DNA of 64,000 nt from Promethearchaeota archaeon (GTDB lineage Archaea > Asgardarchaeota > Lokiarchaeia > Sigyniarchaeales > SOKP01). The position numbers were made by a program, and so were the translations under genes. The stretch spans positions 1-64,000 of the forward strand of contig JAHLWS010000049.1 in assembly GCA_019057795.1 (NCBI GenBank). The letters are read 5' to 3'. How positions within the stretch are numbered: position 1 is the first letter of the stretch; every line of letters starts with the position of its first letter. Of this stretch, positions 1-7,567 are shown piece by piece. The notes beneath the pieces are model-generated. The model saw nothing but the letters and a program-made list of their open reading frames with translations, searched no databases and had not been told where the DNA came from.

Positions 1-239
1 ACTGTATAGGTCCATAACTTCGTTAAACTCGGTTTTTCTAATAGATAAATGCCCAAATTATCAGTTGCAACTATATATCTTCCATCAGCAGAAATATCTA
101 AACGACCACTACCAGCAAGATTTGTGCGCGTGCGCCATGATTTAATGGAAAAGAAAATTGCTCCTATAATAATGACATGAATTAAAATAAATAGTAATAA
201 AATCCTTGAAATTAAAATTTTTTTCTTTTTTTTGTCCAT
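1..239 (-). CDS. Membrane-anchored protein, N-terminal fragment, probable beta-propeller
   Basis: The reading frame starts at an ATG at 237-239 on the minus strand and runs off the left edge, so only about 79 residues are seen. A lysine-rich start (MDKKKKK) is followed by one hydrophobic helix (about residues 9-31). After it comes SGRLDISADGRYIVATDN, which resembles a blade of a WD40- or PQQ-like beta-propeller. The likely topology is a cytoplasmic N-terminus, one membrane anchor and an external propeller. The full length and function cannot be judged from this fragment. Confidence 0.6.
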   Translation of the reverse strand, partial: MDKKKKKILISRILLLFILIHVIIIGAIFFSIKSWRTRTNLAGSGRLDISADGRYIVATDNLGIYLLEKPSLTKLWTYT

Positions 240-836
240 GGAATAATACGTTATAAATCTTTATTATTTAAAAAATTGTGATATTTATATTACCATAATT
301 ATCTAATACTTACTCTAAATCAGCACTTATCTTTTTAATCTAAATTTATAATTAACCTTATAAAAAATATGGAAATAATCATATGAGATATTTTTAAAAT
401 GTCAATATAATAAAATCTATACAGCTCCTTTTAAAATTTTTTTTTAAATAGCTAATTGAAGATAAATTATTTTAATTTTTTCTTTTTTTTTTTTCCAAGA
501 TTTTTGTCACTTTAGAAATCTCAGTTTTAATATAAATATTTATTGAATTTATATTATTTAGTTTTTTAGTGATTCTTTATTATATCATCTTCATAATGAA
601 TTACTCTATCGTATAATAATGAACCTTTAGATAAAAAAACGCTCTTTTTCTTTTAAGTAAGCTACTTAACATTAAATAAAAATTTATTTTATTCTAAATA
701 ATAATTTTAATAATTCCTTTTTATAAGCTATATTGATAAATTTTTCATTATAAAAATATGCGTCCATATGGAAACATTTTAATATATGAAAAACTTATGT
801 CATAATTAAACATTTAACAATAAAGTTATTGATCAT
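240..836. other. AT-rich intergenic region
   Basis: About 600 bases between two divergent genes. It is almost entirely A/T with long T runs (for example around 481-500). I see no open frame of protein-like composition and no GC-rich structured RNA. It should hold the promoters of both flanking genes. A TATA-like stretch near 779-787 lies upstream of the gene starting at 837. Confidence 0.6.
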
Positions 837-2231
837 ATGTCAAAAAAAAATGAAAAACTTAACCCAACTCGAGAATTACCAATAAGCCTTCAGGGGATTG
901 AAACAATTTTACAATATTTAGGCAAAGAAGAAAAGATTCCATCAAGCATTCGAAATATAGGCGAACATACGGGTCTTTCTATGAGAGTAGTGAAAAATAT
1001 CCTGCTCCAATTAGAAAAATTTAATCAAGTGGAAAGAGTTATTGAAAAAAATAATATCCTTCCTAAATGGAGGATCACAAAATTCGGAAAAAGGGTAATA
1101 AAGGAAGTAAGAGGAATAGAAAATAACATAAAATTTCCAAGCAGAGAAGACGAATTAGTCTACAAAGTTAATATCCCTACAAAAATTGAACAACTAAGAG
1201 ACGAGGGTAAAATAAAACAAGAATCAATTATTACTGAATTAAATTCATTGCAAATTGATTTAAGTAAAACTCTTGGGCCGATAATTAACGCTAACAACCC
1301 TATTTTTGAAGATCTAATAGGTTTAATGATAAAAAGAGTTAAATTCCTCAGACAAAAAGTCGCAAATTTCCCCGTAGATCCCGTAGCAGGATTTACATTG
1401 AAAAAAATGGATGAAAAGAAGAAAAAAATCTCGAAAGAAGAAGGAAAGTTGCTTCTCGTAGAAATTTACTTTTTCTATTCAATTATCCTAAATGAATTAA
1501 AAAGAATAGCTGAATTTGTTGACAAATTGACACAATTTGTAGAGAATGAAGCAATATCAAATGGTTATTCTGTTGCAAAAGATTTAAGAGATGAAATAAG
1601 AATTCTTACCAACTTATTAAATCAACGAGAGTCTTTAACGGTAAATAAGCATAAAATTTCCGAAGAAGAATTAAAACAAATCTCGAAAGGTAATATTAAC
1701 CCCAGAATTTTACAACAACTAATTGGACCTTCCATAAGCGAGGAAGCACGGAGTGGAGCAATTGAAGAATTCGTTCTAAAAATAATAGAAAGTATAAATA
1801 AAGGAACTTTACAATTAGAAGACCACAATTACGACATAAAGGAAAATATACCCATAATATCGTTATATAACCTCATTTTAGATGAAAAACCTGGCTTGAA
1901 TTTTACAATCGAACAATTGGAGCAAATTATTAATTCTCTTGCAGATGAGGGATATATTCCGGGGATAAATATCATTCAGGAGGACGAAGATCATTATCTG
2001 AAAGTTGTCCAATTAAAAACACATAATATATCTGAAGATGAGTCGAAGTTAATTTCATATTCACTTAAAGTTGAGAAATTCTCTCTTGTAGATATCGTTG
2101 ATAAATTTAATTGGAGCACTGAAAAAGGTCTTCAGATGCTAGATAACCTAACATCCCTTGGTATATTAAAACATTCAAAATCATATTTGTACGGAGATCA
2201 ATGGTATGTAGTATCTGAATTTAATAATTAA
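837..2231 (+). CDS. Multi-winged-helix protein, candidate UFL1-like E3 scaffold
   Basis: A 464-residue soluble protein with no cysteine. An N-terminal winged helix (about residues 20-90) is followed by a long helical middle (about 110-320). Two more winged-helix-like units lie at about 338-392 and 400-460. The segment IINSLADEGYIPGIN has the spacing of the wing region seen in PCI/winged-helix units of UFL1 and DDRGK1. UFL1 is an E3 scaffold built of winged helices and needs no catalytic cysteine. The gene opens a co-directional run that encodes UBA5-, UFM1- and UFC1-like proteins. Winged helices are common, so the UFL1 assignment is an inference from context and architecture; a DNA-binding regulator is the main alternative. 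It is about 60% of the length of human UFL1. Confidence 0.6.
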   Translation: MSKKNEKLNPTRELPISLQGIETILQYLGKEEKIPSSIRNIGEHTGLSMRVVKNILLQLEKFNQVERVIEKNNILPKWRITKFGKRVIKEVRGIENNIKFPSREDELVYKVNIPTKIEQLRDEGKIKQESIITELNSLQIDLSKTLGPIINANNPIFEDLIGLMIKRVKFLRQKVANFPVDPVAGFTLKKMDEKKKKISKEEGKLLLVEIYFFYSIILNELKRIAEFVDKLTQFVENEAISNGYSVAKDLRDEIRILTNLLNQRESLTVNKHKISEEELKQISKGNINPRILQQLIGPSISEEARSGAIEEFVLKIIESINKGTLQLEDHNYDIKENIPIISLYNLILDEKPGLNFTIEQLEQIINSLADEGYIPGINIIQEDEDHYLKVVQLKTHNISEDESKLISYSLKVEKFSLVDIVDKFNWSTEKGLQMLDNLTSLGILKHSKSYLYGDQWYVVSEFNN

Positions 2232-2272
2232 TTTAATCATAAAATAAAATAATTTAATCAAAGGTGAAAAAA

Positions 2273-3406
2273 TTGTATAAAGAAATAAAAAATATGAAAA
2301 CGAAGGATTTTGACCCTAAAATAATTTCCTGGCAAAGAGAAGATAAAGGTAGCTTAGATACTCCTTTAATGTATGTATATCCCCAACCCGGAGATAACAT
2401 TAAAGAAAAAAAGTTTTTCGTGGTTAAAGATTATGAGAAAGCACTTTTTTATAACAAAGGAGTGTTAGTTGATGTACTTGGAGGGGGGGTGTATGAAATT
2501 GATAAGAGGGCGAAAGTGAAGGGCACCGAAATCGTATGGATTGATACATCTTTTGTCGAAATACAATGGGGAGTACCACAAACAAGTGGTATCCCCACAA
2601 AAGATGGTAAAATTATCGGACTTCATGGTAATTTAAAACTTCGAATAAATGATGTTAAAAAGTTTTATAACGATGTCGTAGCAGGTAAAAAGATATGGAC
2701 GGGAAATGATCTAAAGGGATGGATTATCAGTCTTTTACATACTTCCTTAAGGGATGTCTTCAAAAATTATACAGCAAAAAATGTAATTTTGGAGGAACAT
2801 GATAGAGTAATAACGCTTCTAACTTCTAAGATTACTGATGAATTTGTAAGTTATGGTCTTGATCTTGAAACTTTTTATGTTATAGGTATAAAAAGTTCTG
2901 AAGGCATGGAACAATTGTATAAACTTGAGAAAGAGAAGGCAAGTATAGCTGACGAATTAGAGCTGTTAAAGGTGAAAGGAGAGTTAGAAGCTCAAAAAGT
3001 GGATATGGATGCTGTTAGAAAAGCTCGTGAGCGCCAAGAACAAATATTAGATGCAACATCAGACATAGAAAAGACGAAATTAATAACTGAAGCAAAAAAA
3101 ATGGAAGGTGCTGTAGTGATGGACTTATTAGAGAGAGAAGAAAAAGCAAGAGTTGCTGGAGATGTAAAAATTATCGAAACCGCTGGTGATAAAGAAATAA
3201 AAATTGCCGAAATGCAAGTAGAAAGCGAAAAAAATGAAAAAATTAAAAGAAAGGTAATTAAACAAGAAATTGCTGACTTGAAGGAAAAACTAAATAGCTT
3301 CGATGACTTGTTAGCTGAAGGAAAAATATCTGAAGATGTATATAAAATGAGAATCAGTCGAATTGAAAAGGAACTGATAAATTTGGAAAAAAATCTTATA
3401 GATTAA
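2273..3406 (+). CDS. SPFH (band 7-like) protein with coiled coil and SHOCT tail
   Basis: The N-terminal 220 residues resemble the SPFH domain of the virion-core/YdjI-like group (FFVVKDYEKALFYNKGVLVD, then a beta-rich domain). An alanine- and glutamate-rich coiled coil follows, then a short helical tail, SFDDLLAEGKISEDVYKMR, of the SHOCT type. There is no N-terminal membrane helix, so it may bind membranes peripherally. I chose the TTG at 2273 because AAAGGTGA at 2260-2267 is a good ribosome-binding site 5 nt upstream; the GTG at 2264 lies inside that site. An ATG at 2294 is also possible. It lies just downstream of the winged-helix gene, in the same run as the UFM1-like genes. SPFH proteins scaffold membrane microdomains, so it may organise the pathway at a membrane (inference). 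Confidence 0.7.
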   Translation: MYKEIKNMKTKDFDPKIISWQREDKGSLDTPLMYVYPQPGDNIKEKKFFVVKDYEKALFYNKGVLVDVLGGGVYEIDKRAKVKGTEIVWIDTSFVEIQWGVPQTSGIPTKDGKIIGLHGNLKLRINDVKKFYNDVVAGKKIWTGNDLKGWIISLLHTSLRDVFKNYTAKNVILEEHDRVITLLTSKITDEFVSYGLDLETFYVIGIKSSEGMEQLYKLEKEKASIADELELLKVKGELEAQKVDMDAVRKARERQEQILDATSDIEKTKLITEAKKMEGAVVMDLLEREEKARVAGDVKIIETAGDKEIKIAEMQVESEKNEKIKRKVIKQEIADLKEKLNSFDDLLAEGKISEDVYKMRISRIEKELINLEKNLID

Positions 3407-3467
3407 ATATTTTTTTTTATTTTAAATCAATTTTATTTTAATTCAAGAAATAAAAATTTGGATAGAA

Positions 3468-4550
3468 ATGAAAACCTATAAATTAATCCCCCAATTTCGC
3501 GATAATTGTGTCATCCAAGGAAAGAAAGATTGGCTGTTAGAATATCAAATAGGGGATACAATTTTTCTTATTTCAAGTCAACCAAGCAAAAAATATTCTA
3601 TTATCACCAAAATTGAGGCGTTGGAATTTAACGAAAATCCTAGAATTCTTGTTGATAAAAGAAATTTAGAGGAATTTGGGGAAAATGATGAAGTTTATAT
3701 CTTAAAATATAATCCCGCTGAAGCTATAGAAGTCCATATTAATATATCAAACGAGTTTAGGATTATAACTAGAGGTGATTGGACTTCAAATATTAAACCT
3801 TCCTTACTAAATAAACTTATAGATGTAGGACAAGAAGTATCGTTCTTGATCCCTTGGGAAGGTGGTGCCCCCATCATAGGTTCAGGAATTATAAATTACA
3901 CGCTACCTAATCCACCTGTATATATAGGGGAGCGCACTCGCATTTTTTTAGATAAATCATCAAATGAGGAACTATCCAAAATTAAATTGGATAATATAAC
4001 AAGGAAAAAAGATCGTGTGGCCATTTTAGAAAAACAAATAAAACAAAACACTATTGAATTTATTAGGAAAATTAAGCATGAAAATTACCCCAATAAAGGA
4101 CAAAAATACCAATTTAAAGCAACTAACCCTAGACAATTATTTAATTCAATTTTAACTATTTTTAAGGGTTTAGAACCTATTGAGGATCCCAACGAACAAT
4201 TCTTCGATGTCAAAGAACAGGACTATCTAGCTACAGCCGTGTTTTTGAATAAGCAAAATCATGATGGCTTTAAGTTAATTGATGTTCAAATCATGTCAAG
4301 TGAGAATTCTGGGACTTTAATAGTCTGGGTAACGGGTGAGAGTGAATCTATCATATCGGAAACTTTAAGAAGATATGATTTAAAAATCTCTGAATTAAAG
4401 CAAGGATTAGAACAAAGAGTTGAAGTAATAAGTGCTCAATGTCCTGAATGCGGTGGAGATTTGCCTATAAAGAATATTGATATGAATGGAATAATAGAAT
4501 GTGTTTTTTGTAATAAAACCTCAAAAATTCCAAAAGCATTAAGATATTAA
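3468..4550 (+). CDS. Unassigned protein with C-terminal zinc ribbon
   Basis: 360 residues. I do not recognise the N-terminal 320, which look mixed alpha/beta. The C-terminus holds a zinc ribbon, CPECGGDLPI then CVFCNKTSKI, with four cysteines in two CxxC pairs. The stop lies 11 nt before the E1 gene, so the two are probably translated from one transcript. Zinc ribbons can recruit partners or nucleic acid. Its place directly before the E1 makes it a candidate accessory, substrate or adaptor of the conjugation system, but nothing in the sequence proves this. Confidence 0.55.
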   Translation: MKTYKLIPQFRDNCVIQGKKDWLLEYQIGDTIFLISSQPSKKYSIITKIEALEFNENPRILVDKRNLEEFGENDEVYILKYNPAEAIEVHINISNEFRIITRGDWTSNIKPSLLNKLIDVGQEVSFLIPWEGGAPIIGSGIINYTLPNPPVYIGERTRIFLDKSSNEELSKIKLDNITRKKDRVAILEKQIKQNTIEFIRKIKHENYPNKGQKYQFKATNPRQLFNSILTIFKGLEPIEDPNEQFFDVKEQDYLATAVFLNKQNHDGFKLIDVQIMSSENSGTLIVWVTGESESIISETLRRYDLKISELKQGLEQRVEVISAQCPECGGDLPIKNIDMNGIIECVFCNKTSKIPKALRY

Positions 4551-4560
4551 AAATCAAGTA

Positions 4561-5394
4561 ATGATGAATGTCGATCGATACACAAGGTTGAAAGCAATAA
4601 AAGAATTTGGGTATGATGTTGATTGGGAAGAACTTAAGAAATATCATATCGGAATAATTGGAGTTGGGGGTTTAGGAACCGTTTCTGCCGAAATGGCTGT
4701 AAGATGTGGCGTGGGAAAAATTACATTATTCGATTTTGATACTGTCGAAATCGTCAATTTAAATCGGAGCATGTTCAAGCTCGAACATATAAACCAACCG
4801 AAAGTAAAGATAGCATCTGAAATATTAAAACAGATCAATCCAGATGTAGATATTGCGTATTATAATAACGATATAATGGATCCTAATTTTGAATCTGTTT
4901 TCGAAAAAGAAATTCTTCAGATTGACATAATCTTAAATGGTCTTGACAATATTCCTGCCAGAGAATATTTAAATGTTAAATGCGTGCATTTGGGCACTCC
5001 TTATATTGATGCTGGAGCGTCTAGGAGCGGATTATCTGGATATGTTCACCCCGTAATTCCCCATAAAACAGCATGTGCTAAATGTTTAAGAAGTTTTTCT
5101 ATTGATCTTCCTGATGAGAGAGGAGAACCTTGTGTTGCATCTTTACCATCCACCATGGCTATTTTAGCAAGCATTCAAATTCAAGAAATGTTAAAATTTC
5201 TTTTAAGTTTTGGGGAAATGATTGATTATCTGATGTATCACATGGTCTCTGGGAAATTTTTCAATTATACCACTAAGCTAGATAAAAATTGCCCCGTCTG
5301 TGGGATTGAATCTTCAAAGAATAAAAAAACAACAAAAGCCAAAGTCTCACAAAAAGAATTAGATGATTTTATTAATAATATGAAAGAAGAATAG
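4561..5394 (+). CDS. UBA5-like E1 activating enzyme
   Basis: 277 residues, a single adenylation domain as in UBA5, MoeB and ThiF. GIIGVGGLGT (31-40) binds ATP, and VEIVNLNRS plus INPDV match the UBA5 core. Four cysteines (C172, C175, C244, C247) form the structural zinc site. The diagnostic block is GEPCVASLPSTM followed by LKFLLSFG. In human UBA5 the equivalent block is GVCAASLPTTM followed by LKFLLNFG, and its cysteine carries the UFM1 thioester, so C191 is the predicted catalytic residue. MoeB and ThiF lack this arrangement. The last residues, ELDDFINNMKEE, resemble the C-terminal UFC1-binding segment of UBA5 (LEDLMAKMKNM, from memory). The UFM1-interacting motif of UBA5 is not evident. 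A JAMM, a Ubl and an E2 gene follow. Confidence 0.9.
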   Translation: MMNVDRYTRLKAIKEFGYDVDWEELKKYHIGIIGVGGLGTVSAEMAVRCGVGKITLFDFDTVEIVNLNRSMFKLEHINQPKVKIASEILKQINPDVDIAYYNNDIMDPNFESVFEKEILQIDIILNGLDNIPAREYLNVKCVHLGTPYIDAGASRSGLSGYVHPVIPHKTACAKCLRSFSIDLPDERGEPCVASLPSTMAILASIQIQEMLKFLLSFGEMIDYLMYHMVSGKFFNYTTKLDKNCPVCGIESSKNKKTTKAKVSQKELDDFINNMKEE

Positions 5395-5407
5395 GTGGTA
5401 TTTTATA
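5393..5407 (+). promoter_or_regulatory. Ribosome-binding site and ATA start of the JAMM gene
   Basis: AGGTGG at 5393-5398 overlaps the E1 stop codon. Exactly 6 nt later comes ATA (5405-5407). No ATG, GTG or TTG occurs in this frame between the E1 stop and the TTG at 5489. Starting at 5489 would remove the conserved JAMM glutamate. The site therefore argues for an ATA start. Confidence 0.6.
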
Positions 5408-6607
5408 AGTAAAATTAAAATTCCAAAAATTTTCATTGATGTTATAAAAAAGCAAGCATTATCTAGTGAAAATGAAGTCTACGGATGGTTGATTGGTTAC
5501 CAAAGCAACAACATCCTAAATATTTTAGCAATTATCGAATGCAAAAAATTCGAATTTCAAACTGTGATTAGTGCCATTCCACATGCCGAAGAGTTTCAAG
5601 AAATTAGTTCAGTACTACCTCAAGGGATTGGCCCTATTGGAATTTATCATTCTCATCCTTTTTCAGGTGAAGTTTTCCATAGCCATACTGATGATTCTAC
5701 TCTTATTAGTCTTAGTAAACAATTTCCTAGCTGTGTTTCGATCGTTACAAATGGAAAAGAAGTTAATTATTATCAATTAGATGAAAAATATCAGACTACT
5801 GAAATTCCTATTAAATTTATTGAAACTGAAGTTCCTAAGTTTTTATTAATTACTTTTAACGAAACTTTAAGTGTTAGGATAAGTAAAGAAGTGATTGATA
5901 ATTTAGAAAAACCTAATATGATAAATATTCGAATTCTGAACGCGTTAAGAGAGTATTTTGAAAGCATCTGGAACGACATGGAATTGTATTGTAATAATAT
6001 TGAAGTATTAAAGGATGAAAGAGTGAACCAATATTTAAGGAACGAATTAAGCTCAGATCCAATTGAAATAAAAATTCCTTCAAAGTTAAAATCTGATGGA
6101 GATATAAAAATTGCTCTCGATAAAAGTTCGAATTCTAGCAGCCTGGTTAAAGAAATTGATAATCTCTACCTTAAAATGAAAATTACTTCAAAATTACCAA
6201 TCTATATCCACGATAGAAATAAAAAAATTTATGAAATTGATCAAATAATTAGAACCGAACTCATTAGTAATAACATTCTTCAAAAAGTTTATAATTGCAA
6301 TGTAGATCTTAATAATAAAGAAATTATTACACCAAAAGACTTGTTTCTTAATTATTTTGGTTTTTTCATGCGAATACTCTGCTTTGATGCTAAGAAATTA
6401 AATGAAGATAGGTTCTCCGGGAAGATCTTTGAGTTTTTGTCAAGGTTGTTGTCTTTATTTGATCATTTTGAAGATATAGAATTATCTGAAAAAGCAAAAC
6501 ATCACCTTCTAGTTTTTTTTGATGATATAGAAAAATTGACTCATAAATTCTATTGGCAAGATGACATGAATAAGATATTAATGAATTTTAGAAATCTTAT
6601 TAATTAA
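5405..6607 (+). CDS. JAMM/MPN-domain metalloprotease, probable Ubl deconjugase
   Basis: About 400 residues if translation starts at the ATA at 5405. The N-terminal 130 residues form an MPN/JAMM domain. The conserved glutamate is in ENEVYGWLIGY (E24). The metal and catalytic residues are in YHSHPFSGEVFHSHTDD (H82, H84, then S93 and D96). The spacing between HxH and SxxD is one residue longer than the usual JAMM consensus. The remaining 270 residues are mostly helical and unrecognised. JAMM enzymes cleave isopeptide bonds of ubiquitin-like proteins. The gene lies between the UBA5-like E1 and the UFM1-like modifier, so it most likely removes this modifier from targets. Eukaryotic UFM1 is instead released by cysteine proteases (UFSP1 and UFSP2). 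Confidence 0.8.
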   Translation: MSKIKIPKIFIDVIKKQALSSENEVYGWLIGYQSNNILNILAIIECKKFEFQTVISAIPHAEEFQEISSVLPQGIGPIGIYHSHPFSGEVFHSHTDDSTLISLSKQFPSCVSIVTNGKEVNYYQLDEKYQTTEIPIKFIETEVPKFLLITFNETLSVRISKEVIDNLEKPNMINIRILNALREYFESIWNDMELYCNNIEVLKDERVNQYLRNELSSDPIEIKIPSKLKSDGDIKIALDKSSNSSSLVKEIDNLYLKMKITSKLPIYIHDRNKKIYEIDQIIRTELISNNILQKVYNCNVDLNNKEIITPKDLFLNYFGFFMRILCFDAKKLNEDRFSGKIFEFLSRLLSLFDHFEDIELSEKAKHHLLVFFDDIEKLTHKFYWQDDMNKILMNFRNLIN

Positions 6608-6671
6608 AATAATATTAAAAAAGATTAAGATTATATTAAAACAAGAAACAAATTCAAGGGTTAAAATAGAA

Positions 6672-6938
6672 ATGACATCAGAATTGAACACGATATATTT
6701 TGTTAATAAATTTGGCTCAGAGAAAAAACAAATACCGTTTCCCGTAGCTCCTAATATCAAATTAATGGATATAATACCCGAAATCTCAAAAAAGTTCGGA
6801 ATATCCTCTCAAAACATTTGCATAGCCAATATGGGGGGCCAAGTACTGACTCACACAGATCTATTATGCTCAGTAAAAGAATTAGTAGAACAATTTGGTA
6901 ATACATTTGACATAATTGATCGAGGCATTGTTGGTTGA
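6672..6938 (+). CDS. UFM1-like ubiquitin-fold modifier
   Basis: 88 residues. It starts with a beta strand after a short acidic lead (NTIYFVNKFGS). Residues such as FPVAPNIKLMDIIPEISKKF fit the beta-alpha plan of UFM1 ([20 protein letters not shown]), and IANMGGQVL parallels ITNDGIGIN. The end, FDIIDRGIVG, aligns with the end of human UFM1 (LRIIPRDRVG, then SC). UFM1 is unusual among modifiers in using a single C-terminal glycine after valine, and this protein ends exactly at Val-Gly with no extension. No maturation protease would therefore be needed. The stop codon overlaps the TTG start of the E2 gene (TTGA), which points to coupled translation. Confidence 0.85.
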   Translation: MTSELNTIYFVNKFGSEKKQIPFPVAPNIKLMDIIPEISKKFGISSQNICIANMGGQVLTHTDLLCSVKELVEQFGNTFDIIDRGIVG

Positions 6939-7480
6939 GTAGACCAGATAATCATTGGCAAAGATCGATATTAGATGAAATTATCCAAGAATTTCCAGAA
7001 AAGTGGATACCTGTAAATCCGAAACATCCTGCTTGGAAAGATAGAGTCAAAATTGAGATTGAAAAGATTATGCAATACATCAATTTTTTAAGAAGAACTA
7101 ATAATAAACCTTGGTTTAAGCTATTTCCTGATAAAAATCCTCGTTATAATTACTTAATCTGGAGTGGAAATTTACTCGTTCCTGAAAAACCAGAAATCAA
7201 TTTTGATATTAAAGTCTTATTGACATCTGAATATCCAAAAGTCTGCCCAAGATGCTTCGCAGAAGAAAAGATTTTAGAATATTGCGGGAAAATCTTTCTT
7301 AAAAATATCTGGGAACAGGATGGAAAAAAGTATGTCATGATTTGCCACGAACACATGTCAAACACACATGCATGGAACGAACATCTTGGAATCGTTCACT
7401 TTTTTATACGTCAAGTATGGATATGGTGGGCAGCTCAACAAAATGTTATTATTAACGAATATAACAAGAAAAACACTTAA
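6935..7480 (+). CDS. UFC1-like E2 conjugating enzyme
   Basis: 181 residues, close to UFC1 (167). The match to UFC1 runs through an N-terminal helix, KPWFKLFPDKN (UFC1: NDWFRLESNKE), INFDIKVLLTSEYP (UFC1: FDIEFDIPITYP) and a C-terminal helix, LGIVHFFIRQVWIWWA (UFC1: FGLAHLMALGLGPWLA). Aligned this way, C137 in YVMICHEH is the best active-site cysteine (UFC1: GGKICLTDH). There is no HPN motif, as in UFC1. Extra cysteines C104, C107 and C117 form a zinc-knuckle-like insert that UFC1 lacks. C117 in YCGKIFL is a second candidate, so the catalytic residue is not settled. The start TTG at 6935 overlaps the stop of the modifier gene. Confidence 0.8.
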   Translation: MSRPDNHWQRSILDEIIQEFPEKWIPVNPKHPAWKDRVKIEIEKIMQYINFLRRTNNKPWFKLFPDKNPRYNYLIWSGNLLVPEKPEINFDIKVLLTSEYPKVCPRCFAEEKILEYCGKIFLKNIWEQDGKKYVMICHEHMSNTHAWNEHLGIVHFFIRQVWIWWAAQQNVIINEYNKKNT

Positions 7481-7567
7481 GAGAATTCTGAACAATATGG
7501 ATTTCTAATAAATTTTAATTAAAAAAAAGATATTAAATTATTAATAGAAAACTATCGGAGATTAAAA

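Noticed and set aside
2264..2266. GTG at 2264 as start of the SPFH protein.
   Set aside because: The GTG is part of the AAAGGTGA ribosome-binding site, which is well spaced for the TTG at 2273.
5489..5491. TTG as start of the JAMM protein.
   Set aside because: It would remove the conserved glutamate and the first helix of the MPN domain, which are clearly encoded upstream.
4561..7480. Reading the E1/JAMM/Ubl/E2 set as a bacterial antiphage (Bil- or CBASS-like) operon.
   Set aside because: The E1 active-site block, the Val-Gly end of the modifier and the E2 C-terminal helix all fit the UFM1 pathway better, and no cyclase or defence effector is nearby.
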